Shown in pieces: positions 1-7,387 of a DNA stretch of 64,000 bases (the stretch's first letter is position 1; the number at the start of each line of letters is the position of its first letter). The stretch covers positions 1-64,000 of the forward strand of contig CAZBEQ010000017.1 of assembly GCA_964490975.1 (NCBI GenBank), read 5' to 3'. The position numbers and the translations under genes were made by a program. This DNA is from DTU013 sp964490975. GTDB taxonomy: Bacteria; Bacillota; Clostridia; Acetivibrionales; DTU013. The notes under the pieces were generated by a model. That model was not told where the DNA came from, did no database searches, and saw only the letters and a program-made list of their open reading frames with translations.

Positions 1-22
1 CTCTTATTTGCGAAACATTTGT

Positions 23-901
23 TTATGTTTCTGGAATCGTTTCGCAATTACCTAATTTAATTACTATTTCTCTTAGATGTTGCTTGTAGCTATCATGATT
101 CAAGGCTTGAAATGCCTTGTTAGATTCAAGCTCTTCAGATAGCGCTTCTAGGCTGACCCCATCTCGCTTTCTATATGTTATATAGCTAGCTGAAATATAG
201 TTCTCATCACCAATGCAAACTAGCCTTGGTAAAATATCATCCAAATATGATAACACACGAAGAACAATTTCCACAACAAAATTTTTAAAATCACGTTCTG
301 TAATTTTAATACTATACTCCTCGTACAACTGTGCTGCAGACATACTCGTAAGTTGTGCTATTCTTTTTTCAAGCAGATAAGAAAACCGCTCTTTTAAAAC
401 GCGTACGTTAAAAGGGTTTTTAAGAAATTCCTCATAAGCACGAGACAACTCCTTAACAAAAATACGCTTGATTATTGTATCTATTGCAGTAGTTATTCTC
501 TTTGGTACGTTGCTGTTCTTACCAGTATATGAGTAAAACAAACATCCTAGTTCGACCTGATACCCAAGATAAGCAATTGCACCTTCATCAACACACCGCT
601 TACCAAATTCGTTAGCTGTTGAGCAAGATACAGCAAAAACAAAATCATTTTTAAATGCACTTACCTCATCAGCAGATATATAAACAGTATACGGCTGATT
701 GAGATCATGGGTTGTCGTTAATATAGCTTTGCTTGATCCATGTGCCATTAAAAGTATATTGTCAAATTCCCTCTCTCTGGTGTAAAGCAGTCCTAAAAAA
801 TTGTTCTTCGCATGGAATCTAGTAACATCGGTGTTCTGAAATTTAATGTTGTTGAAAAAACGTATACCGCTCTTTTTCATGCATAGCAAAATTGCATCCA
901 T
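23..901 (-). CDS. Caspase/CHAT-like cysteine protease candidate (last gene of phosphorelay operon)
   Basis: Product of about 292 residues without signal peptide or membrane segment. The N-terminal half carries a His-Gly pair in LLMAHGSS (His about residue 59, counted from an upstream TTG) and, after an intervening strand pattern, a Cys in FAVSCSTANEFG (Cys about residue 98) followed by GAIAYLGYQ. This His-Gly ... Ser-Cys spacing and the hydrophobic strand before each residue are what caspase, gingipain and CHAT peptidases show. The C-terminal 170 residues are helical and unrecognised. The frame opens with a TTG at 916 that overlaps the TGA of the receiver gene; the ATG at 901, nine bases after GAGG, is the better start. 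Operon position behind a kinase and a receiver suggests it is the effector. Family assignment is by motif only, and the protease activity is inferred. Confidence 0.6.
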   Translation of the reverse strand: MDAILLCMKKSGIRFFNNIKFQNTDVTRFHAKNNFLGLLYTREREFDNILLMAHGSSKAILTTTHDLNQPYTVYISADEVSAFKNDFVFAVSCSTANEFGKRCVDEGAIAYLGYQVELGCLFYSYTGKNSNVPKRITTAIDTIIKRIFVKELSRAYEEFLKNPFNVRVLKERFSYLLEKRIAQLTSMSAAQLYEEYSIKITERDFKNFVVEIVLRVLSYLDDILPRLVCIGDENYISASYITYRKRDGVSLEALSEELESNKAFQALNHDSYKQHLREIVIKLGNCETIPET

Positions 902-912
902 AAAATTATGCC

Positions 913-1548
913 TCAAATATTTGTATCTATTAAAACTGCTTTTTGAAGAAGTTTTTCAATAAAAGTTCGCCCCTGTACATCATCCATCCTAATATGATTA
1001 ATGATTTCATTAAAAGAAACAGGTTCTCCGCCCAATGTATATTTATAGGTCTGAAGCATTGTGCTATATTTTATAAAGAAATGTTCCAGTGATTCCACAA
1101 TTGGGTTTCGCAAAGTTGCTGCTTCAAATAAGATTCGTGCCATTTCTGAATGATCATCACTCTTATCAACAAGTTTAAACACGTCTGAATTAACTAAGTC
1201 TACCAGTTCTTGCTTATCTATACTTCCTAATCCTTGCATGGTATAAAACACTACTTGGCAGTAGCGATTAATCTTTTCGCGGATATGTTTTACAAAGGCA
1301 GTTCCACTCGTAAAAGTGGCCTCGCCATTAAAGTCATAGTCCACAACAAGCACATCTACACAATTATTTATTTCTGCTAAATATGCTAACGCTTCCTTCA
1401 TGCTCGCACGGTGTATAAGGTTAAAACTATATTGTCGCCATTTTTCCGAAGCATTCTTCAGAGAATCTATCTCAAGAGAGTACGCAGGAATATAAATGGA
1501 CTGTATCCGTGTATTGTCATCGACAATTAGTATATTTCTTTCAATCAT
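913..1548 (-). CDS. Atypical response-regulator receiver protein
   Basis: 211 residues. The N-terminal receiver domain begins NILIVDDNT (acidic pair near residues 10-11), has the likely phospho-acceptor Asp in VLVVDYDFNG, a Thr in VVFYTM and the conserved Lys in VFKLVDKSD. It carries an insertion between the first helix and the acceptor strand, so it is longer than a normal CheY domain. The last 70 residues form a helical tail with no DNA-binding or enzyme motif, so it is probably an adaptor that passes the signal to a partner protein. The ATG lies one base after the kinase stop, and its ribosome-binding site (GAGGTG) is inside the kinase end; its stop touches the start of the protease gene. 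Such tight packing indicates a single functional unit. Its role as carrier between kinase and protease is inferred. Confidence 0.75.
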   Translation of the reverse strand: MIERNILIVDDNTRIQSIYIPAYSLEIDSLKNASEKWRQYSFNLIHRASMKEALAYLAEINNCVDVLVVDYDFNGEATFTSGTAFVKHIREKINRYCQVVFYTMQGLGSIDKQELVDLVNSDVFKLVDKSDDHSEMARILFEAATLRNPIVESLEHFFIKYSTMLQTYKYTLGGEPVSFNEIINHIRMDDVQGRTFIEKLLQKAVLIDTNI

Positions 1549-1549
1549 A

Positions 1550-3562
1550 TTAGCACCTCAGTTTCACTGAAAAGCATGCCCCAACCGATGTTTCAATAAG
1601 TTCGAGTGCGCCGCTATATTCTTTAGCGATTTCATCAATAATAGTAAGACCCAAACCGAAACCTTCTGTTGTGCTTTGAAATGGGTCAAATATTCTTTCC
1701 CGATCAGCTTCTTTAATTCCCACACCGTTGTCAACGCACTTAATAATGACAAATTTTTCTGTTTTGTAAAGTTCAAACCGCAATTGACGTGGTCTATCTC
1801 CTATTTGCCTAAGAGATTTTACTGCATTGGTTGCTAAATTGTTAAGAACAGCTTTGATGTCACCAGGGTCTATGTAATAATGCAAATCCCCATTACTTAC
1901 AACGGACGCTTCCACGTTACTTTCATCAAAAAAAGCTTGATTCTCTTGGATGTACTTGTTTGTAGCCGCTGCAATGTCTTGAACAGATTTTATCCTTTTC
2001 TTTACAACATCATCCCTAACAGTGCGCAGAAGAGATAATGCATCTTGAATATAACTCTGTATAGCATTCAGCTTGAGTTTCTCTTCATCACTTATGCTAT
2101 TGACGCTCTTTATATAGGTCGCCATAGCAACGTTTGCATCATTAACGTGTATCATTGATTGATGAATGAGTTTATGCAAAAACGTTTCCTTTTGAGCAAT
2201 TCTGGAATAGACTTTTACAATCTCTTGCTGATCTTGGACAAACTGCAACTGACTTTGGTGCTGTTTCTTAATTGTAGATGTAAAGTCCTTAATTTGTTTA
2301 GCTGCATCTGGATTAATGCTCTTGATTTCACCGGCTAATTTATCAAGACCCTCAACTGCTCCGCCAATTTCGACTTTAGCAATCTTTATAGTTTCATTTG
2401 TGCTCTTTTTTACTTTATTAAAGTAATATGACTCTAGGTTTTTAATGCAAATTTCAATAACAAATTTTCTGAGCTCTTCAAATGCTTCGTTTTCTTCAAG
2501 TCCCTGTCTATTTGTAAGAGGCTTTAAATTGAAATTGCACTCTTTGCCTATTTGAATATAGCCAATGAGATCTCGAGTGCCAAAAAAGCGCATCGTTCCT
2601 TGTGTTTGCCGCCTGTCGATGTCGAGCCAGTCATTTTTTGCTTCACCATAAGGATATATCCTAAAATTATCTCGATAAAGACGAATATTTCCATAATCGC
2701 GTACACGTAGGCCATACCTATTAGAGAAACGAATTTTATCTCCTATATTAAACATAAACACTTGTGCTTTGACGCTACCAAAAGAATAAGGGTTACTCTG
2801 TGTTATCTCATAGTCCAATCCATCCTTATTTACAGAAATATACACAATATCTGGATTCTGCTCTGTTATCTCAGCATTTATCCACAATGAGCTAACACCC
2901 TCTAGCTTTTCAACAGTAACTTCTCGCTTGTTATACCCAAGTTCTATAGCGGTAACATAAATTCTAAAATTGTCATCTTGTGAAAATGGGCTTTTAAACT
3001 GGCGTAAATTTCTAAACAATTCCCGAAGCTTATTATCGTCCCATCGATCTCGCAACTCAGTGATGGTTAAAGAAACACCATTAGCTCTTTTATCACTTAT
3101 TTGGTTTATATATGGGATGTCAATTTCATTAATATTTCGTGCTTCGCCGTCAAAAAGAGACCAATCAAACTCGACGAGATATTTCTCAATAGAATCCCTT
3201 TTCTGCGCTTCCATATGTAAATATGAACCTAAACGATCAACGGAAAAGCGTCCAATACCCTTATCGCCATTTAATGGGCGGTGAAAGATTGGCGAATACA
3301 TTGTGTTTTTCTTGCTATCGGTACCAATAACCATCCAGCGGTTTTCAATATCATCAATATCCATTCCTGTTCCGTCATCTGATATTGTTAGCGCTGGAGA
3401 TTCACTTTTCAAATCTGAAAAAACAATCTCGACTTCCGTTGCATCTGCATCATATGAGTTTTTTACCAACTCAAAAACAGCGGCGATCTGATCCGTAACC
3501 AGCCCACGCCCAAACAAGTTCTTCACACTGGTAGATGCGCTAAAGTGTAATGTACGTGACAA
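1550..3562 (-). CDS. Double-GHKL protein: N-terminal MORC/Hsp90-like ATPase fused to C-terminal histidine kinase
   Basis: 670 residues, cytoplasmic. Residues about 28-110 form a MORC/Hsp90-like ATPase: N-box ELVKNSYDAD, then ISDDGTGM and GDKGIGRFS. A middle region (about 110-400) is followed by a coiled coil (about 400-460), a possible dimerisation helix with LHKLIHQSMIH, and a second ATP-binding domain at about 573-650 with LNNLATNAVKSL, CVDNGVGI and GFGLGL, as in sensor histidine kinases. The N-terminal domain may serve as the sensor, because no PAS, Cache or membrane segment exists. The start is TTG, six bases after GGAGG. First gene of the three-gene operon with the receiver and the protease candidate. 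Proteins of this build are often annotated simply as ATP-binding protein; many lie in defence or mobile islands (family knowledge). Confidence 0.8.
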   Translation of the reverse strand: MSRTLHFSASTSVKNLFGRGLVTDQIAAVFELVKNSYDADATEVEIVFSDLKSESPALTISDDGTGMDIDDIENRWMVIGTDSKKNTMYSPIFHRPLNGDKGIGRFSVDRLGSYLHMEAQKRDSIEKYLVEFDWSLFDGEARNINEIDIPYINQISDKRANGVSLTITELRDRWDDNKLRELFRNLRQFKSPFSQDDNFRIYVTAIELGYNKREVTVEKLEGVSSLWINAEITEQNPDIVYISVNKDGLDYEITQSNPYSFGSVKAQVFMFNIGDKIRFSNRYGLRVRDYGNIRLYRDNFRIYPYGEAKNDWLDIDRRQTQGTMRFFGTRDLIGYIQIGKECNFNLKPLTNRQGLEENEAFEELRKFVIEICIKNLESYYFNKVKKSTNETIKIAKVEIGGAVEGLDKLAGEIKSINPDAAKQIKDFTSTIKKQHQSQLQFVQDQQEIVKVYSRIAQKETFLHKLIHQSMIHVNDANVAMATYIKSVNSISDEEKLKLNAIQSYIQDALSLLRTVRDDVVKKRIKSVQDIAAATNKYIQENQAFFDESNVEASVVSNGDLHYYIDPGDIKAVLNNLATNAVKSLRQIGDRPRQLRFELYKTEKFVIIKCVDNGVGIKEADRERIFDPFQSTTEGFGLGLTIIDEIAKEYSGALELIETSVGACFSVKLRC

Positions 3563-3878
3563 AGTATGCCTCCAAAAGACTTTATATGTTGAGTCAGCAC
3601 GTAATTAAAATTATTGTATCACTATTTTCTGCCATTCTCAACAATATCTTCTTAAAACAGAATGAAACCTTACACCATTCGGCTAATATTAATGCCTATG
3701 GCTTAATAGTTTTTTCGTATTTGAGCTCGTTTATGATGATTAAAGTCAGTCTATCAGTACCAGCGATTTTGATGGTGCCAACACTATTCGAAAGGAAAAT
3801 GACTAATTCATAGGGAGATAAGCTACAATGGACAGCCTAATCATTGGCGAAGTTCAACCACCGTCATGATACTCTCCA
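3563..3878. other. Gene-free gap upstream of the kinase operon
   Basis: No convincing gene on either strand. The part next to the kinase must contain its promoter, but I could not pick a clear -35/-10 pair. The stretch is AT-rich and of unlike composition to the housekeeping genes further right. No tRNA end, integrase remnant or long inverted repeat was seen. Confidence 0.4.
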
Positions 3879-4060
3879 TCACTTTTCTTTCTCCAGTTTG
3901 TAAGTATACTCGGGTAAAGAAATTTTTCCATAGTTATCATATGGTCCGATATATTTTGGCGCTTGGGTGAAAGCTACATATCCTAACACAAAAGGCCAGA
4001 AATGCAGCTAGGATTCCTATAACGGTCTTTTTAAATCTACCGTTTTGATTTTCCTTGCTA
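3879..4060 (-). pseudogene. Remnant of a small membrane-anchored protein, frameshifted
   Basis: Directly after the stop of the upstream membrane-protein gene, the minus strand can be read as a short protein: a basic start (ENQNGRFKKT), a hydrophobic helix (VIGILAAFLAF), then in the next frame VLGYVAFTQAPKYIGPYDN and SLPEYTYKLEKEK before a TGA at 3881-3879. The two parts join smoothly only if one base is removed near 3990 in the run around CCTTTTGTGTTA. There is no ATG at the beginning. I read this as a broken gene for a small one-pass membrane protein whose outer part was about 35 residues. It could also be a sequencing slip. Confidence 0.4.
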
Positions 4061-4062
4061 TC

Positions 4063-4494
4063 TTAGTATTCGTAAAAGAAAGAGAGGATAAAGAGAATGA
4101 AAATGAGAATTCCGGCTCCCAACAGGCATAAGCGGTAATTAAAATTTGTATTTACCAGAAGTGCTGAGAAAAATACAAACGACCCTACCACCAATATGGC
4201 AAACATAGTGCCCAGACTCCAGCTTCTTCTATATACCTTGGCCGGTGAAAGGTTCATATATGAACATGCATATAGAATTCTTTTCTTTGCAAAAAGAATG
4301 CCTATCAACATTAAAATTCTTAATATTCTGCTTTCTTTTTCGCCCAACGGCATTTCCCGGTCCGGAAGAATGACTCCATGGATAAAGATAGCTATGCCGA
4401 ATACAAGAAAAATGGCGCTGGCTGTCATACTAATAATATCCATTTCTTTATAAGTCACATTATAGGATATGAAAAAAAGCTGACTATGGATCAA
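4063..4494 (-). CDS. Small integral membrane protein of unknown function
   Basis: Up to 143 residues with three to four hydrophobic helices: about residues 20-43 (ASAIFLVFGIAIFIHGVIL), a weaker one near 60-70, about 92-113 (LGTMFAILVVGSFVFFSALLV) and 118-140 (LCLLGAGILIFILFILSFF). Between the first and third helix lies a charged, probably cytoplasmic stretch (PDREMPLGEKESR and AKKR). The frame opens with TTG at 4494; an ATG at 4443 (MDIISM) would keep all helices and is an alternative start. The frame ends just before the frameshifted remnant, so both may once have formed a unit. I do not recognise a family. Confidence 0.55.
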   Translation of the reverse strand: MIHSQLFFISYNVTYKEMDIISMTASAIFLVFGIAIFIHGVILPDREMPLGEKESRILRILMLIGILFAKKRILYACSYMNLSPAKVYRRSWSLGTMFAILVVGSFVFFSALLVNTNFNYRLCLLGAGILIFILFILSFFYEY

Positions 4495-4586
4495 AACAAT
4501 ATGCCTATGTTTGCCAAAATATTGATTCTCTGAAGTAGTCGTTTCATTTATTACTTCTGACTATATACATTTTTCATTCCAATCAT

Positions 4587-5384
4587 CTATTTTTTCATGT
4601 TTTCCCTTTTAGTAAAATGCAATATTTTTTCAATCAGGGTCCAGTTGGTCTTTATTGCACCTGAGCTGCATATACGTTCACATTCCATGCATTTGATGCA
4701 CCCCGGCCCTATCCGGATCGTACTGCCGGCCTTAATATTGCCGACAGGACAGATTTTGACGCATGCCTGGCACTTACTGCACTTTTCCTTGTCTATTCCA
4801 GGCTTTGGAACGATTCTGAACCATATTCCAAGCAGAGCATTGATCAATTTGCTTTCTTTCAGATCAATTGAAATGTCATACACTGCCCGATCAATCCTGC
4901 CAGTTTTCCAATCCGACACAACACTGTCAATATATTTGTCAAGCCTATCGAGGTCATCCCGGTTTGGTCTTCCCTTACCATATTCCAGTTTTCTCATAGG
5001 GGTCCAGGTATCCTCGCAGGTAGTTCCGCAATATGAGATCAGCTTGAGACCCTTTTCCCAAAAATACCTCGTAAGGTTTTCGGCCATGATCCTGTCAGGG
5101 TGCTTGGTCCCTTCAGCTGCATAAGTCGAAAAGAGAAAGCCCGGCTTTGCGGACATATCCGGAAGCTTTTTTATGTAATCCTTCCAGACACGCGGCTCCC
5201 TCCCGTAATAGAGTGGAGTTCCGATAAAAACAAGCCGGTAATCTGAAAGATTCGCCGGTCTCTCGCACGGAACAGCCATAATGTCGCTGGGTATTCCGTT
5301 CTCTCCCAGCTTTGCGGCAATCCTGACCGCAAGATCTTTTGTATGACCGCCCTGTGAAAAATATAGAATCAACGCCTTTGCCAT
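4587..5384 (-). CDS. EFR1-like flavodoxin plus 2x[4Fe-4S] ferredoxin protein
   Basis: 265 residues. Residues 1-150 are a flavodoxin fold: the FMN phosphate loop is YFSQGGHTKD near the N terminus, followed by VFIGTPLYYGREPRVWKDYI and LFSTYAAEG. The C terminus has two classical cluster motifs, CSKCQACVKICP and CIKCMECERICS, each able to hold a [4Fe-4S] centre. This matches EFR1-family flavodoxin-ferredoxin proteins that shuttle electrons in anaerobes. The start at ATG 5384 (MAKALILYF) follows AAAGGCGG; a TTG further upstream at 5411 is less likely. The gene stands alone, with about 150 bases to the ABC exporter genes. The electron partner is unknown. Confidence 0.85.
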   Translation of the reverse strand: MAKALILYFSQGGHTKDLAVRIAAKLGENGIPSDIMAVPCERPANLSDYRLVFIGTPLYYGREPRVWKDYIKKLPDMSAKPGFLFSTYAAEGTKHPDRIMAENLTRYFWEKGLKLISYCGTTCEDTWTPMRKLEYGKGRPNRDDLDRLDKYIDSVVSDWKTGRIDRAVYDISIDLKESKLINALLGIWFRIVPKPGIDKEKCSKCQACVKICPVGNIKAGSTIRIGPGCIKCMECERICSSGAIKTNWTLIEKILHFTKRENMKK

Positions 5385-5536
5385 CAGCAACCGCCTTTTC
5401 CCAGGAGACAACAGCTCCCCGATTTTTAACTAACGCTGTATTAGTAGGAATTTTCTATTCCACACAATTACATTTTAATGGAGTCTGTTGGTCAAAATCA
5501 AGATGCCGATTTATGTAACTTCTTCTGGTGCATCGT

Positions 5537-7387
5537 TTATGCGATTTTCTCATTATAGTACTGAGCCTGGGAGTTCCAAAGCTCGTAATACTTACCGTTT
5601 ATATCGGAAACCAGTGCATCATGGCTGCCCCGCTGAATAAGCTCTCCTTCGTGGAACACTGCGATGTCATCACTGAAGCGGCAGGATGACAGCCTGTGCG
5701 AGATAAATACGGCTGTTTTTTTGCCTATGATCTCGTTCAAATTGCTGTACACCTCAAACTCGGCGATAGGGTCGAGTGCAGCGGTTGGTTCGTCGAGGAT
5801 GATAAACGGCGCATCCTTGTACAATGCGCGGGCGATAGCAATCTTCTGTGCCTCGCCTCCCGAAACCTCCACTCCATCCTCCTCGAAATCCTTGTACAGG
5901 CAGGTATCAAGCCCTTTTGGCATCTTCTTGAGCCATTCTCCAAAGCCGGCTTTTACGAGGCAGGCCTCAGCCTTTTCAGTATCAACCTCGACAGAGGCCG
6001 CGACATTCTGTCCGAGAGGGAAGGAAAAGAGCTTGAAATCCTGAAATACTACGCCAAAAATGCTCATATACTCATTGTAGTCGTACTTTCTGATATCAAT
6101 GCCATTGAGGGTTATACACCCCTCCGTCGGGTCATACAGCCTGCACAACAGCTTTATCATAGTTGTCTTGCCCGAACCGTTCATACCTACGACAGCCAGC
6201 CGCTGACCAACATTCAGCTTGAGATTCAGATGTTTCAACGCATACTTGTCAGTACCGGGGTATTTGAAGGATACGTCATGAAATTCAAGTTCATAATCAT
6301 AATCCTGACGCTTTTCAATCGGGAGGGTGCCATGGTATATTTTATCCGGCATATCAAGAAACTCAAAATATAGATTAAGAGCTTCCACATTGGAAAAAAG
6401 TTGGGATATATGACCGACAAGCCCGGTAACTCCCGAATTGAAGCGGGTGATGCCGCCAACAAACTGCACGATGCTGCCAACTCCAAGGTTGCCAAGGGTT
6501 GCCTTTGCTGCGACGAAAATGTACACAAGAGCAGTTAAAATATTAGCTGAGACATCACCAAGACTTCGATAGCGCGACTCTGTCTTTTGCCAACTTTCAA
6601 CCGTTGAATGGGCTGAACTTAATACTTCGTCCATCGAATGGGAAATACTTGTTTTCAAATTATTGATTTTCACATCCTTCCCCATTTGATACTTGCTAAA
6701 GAACTTATCCATGAAAAACTGTCCGATCATGTTTGGGAAGTGAAAGCCTTTCATAACATCATAAAGCTTTTGATTGCTTTTTGAAACGATCAGCATACTC
6801 AGTGCTGCATTCCCGAGAACCAGCAAGATAAACAGCACTCCGAACCATGATGTGTTCACAAAGCCCCAAACACTGTCAGTCGCCGAGCCTTTTACGAAGA
6901 ACACCGACACAAACAGCCCAATAGAGAAGACGACCATAAAAAAGTTCGTAAGCATTCCTTCAAACAGCCAAAACAGTGGCAATATCCCATTTCCGTTTGC
7001 ATTTCGAAAGGTGAATATTTTTTGACGGAGAAGCCTTGTCGCTGGGTTTTCAATGTGTTCAAAATCCATTTGCTGCTGTTTTTCATTTAAGGGCTGTTCA
7101 TAAATATTCCATATATTTACAGACAAATATGAAGATATACGGCCCAAAATACGCATGATGACCTGGGCGGCAAAGTTCATAACAGCAGTAAGTACTGATA
7201 AAAACAGAACATACTCGAGGACCCTTTTATCTGTCAGCGCATTGATAATCATTGCCGACATAACTATGTTAATCAGCGGCAATACTGCACCAAAAGCCGC
7301 ACGTGCCGCAGCCACCGGCAAGAAGCCCGGAATCAAGCTATGCAGGACTTTATAGCCCCGTAAAAGGACGGTAAGACTTTTTTTCAT
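5537..7387 (-). CDS. ABC exporter half-transporter (permease + ATPase), second subunit
   Basis: 616 residues: a six-helix exporter membrane domain (about 1-340) followed by an ATP-binding domain (about 368-605). Walker A is GMNGSGKTTMIKL, the Q-loop region is VVFQDF, the signature is VSGGEAQKIAIARAL and Walker B is FIILDEPTAALDP with a switch His in FISHR. All catalytic residues look intact. Its ATG overlaps the stop of the upstream half-transporter by four bases (ATGA), so the two form a heterodimer. The substrate is not shown by the sequence; exporters next to a two-component system of AgrA/AgrC type often handle peptides or confer drug or peptide resistance. Confidence 0.9.
   Translation of the reverse strand: MKKSLTVLLRGYKVLHSLIPGFLPVAAARAAFGAVLPLINIVMSAMIINALTDKRVLEYVLFLSVLTAVMNFAAQVIMRILGRISSYLSVNIWNIYEQPLNEKQQQMDFEHIENPATRLLRQKIFTFRNANGNGILPLFWLFEGMLTNFFMVVFSIGLFVSVFFVKGSATDSVWGFVNTSWFGVLFILLVLGNAALSMLIVSKSNQKLYDVMKGFHFPNMIGQFFMDKFFSKYQMGKDVKINNLKTSISHSMDEVLSSAHSTVESWQKTESRYRSLGDVSANILTALVYIFVAAKATLGNLGVGSIVQFVGGITRFNSGVTGLVGHISQLFSNVEALNLYFEFLDMPDKIYHGTLPIEKRQDYDYELEFHDVSFKYPGTDKYALKHLNLKLNVGQRLAVVGMNGSGKTTMIKLLCRLYDPTEGCITLNGIDIRKYDYNEYMSIFGVVFQDFKLFSFPLGQNVAASVEVDTEKAEACLVKAGFGEWLKKMPKGLDTCLYKDFEEDGVEVSGGEAQKIAIARALYKDAPFIILDEPTAALDPIAEFEVYSNLNEIIGKKTAVFISHRLSSCRFSDDIAVFHEGELIQRGSHDALVSDINGKYYELWNSQAQYYNEKIA

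Noticed and set aside
23..3562. Identification of the kinase-receiver-protease operon as Detocs
   Set aside because: Detocs kinases carry a TPR-type sensor and the system has a second receiver protein with a nucleoside-phosphorylase type effector. Here the kinase has an N-terminal MORC-like ATPase and the effector candidate is protease-like.
3550..3813. Plus-strand frame of 87 codons upstream of the kinase operon
   Set aside because: It starts inside the kinase gene in antisense, has no ribosome-binding site and shows no recognisable protein pattern.
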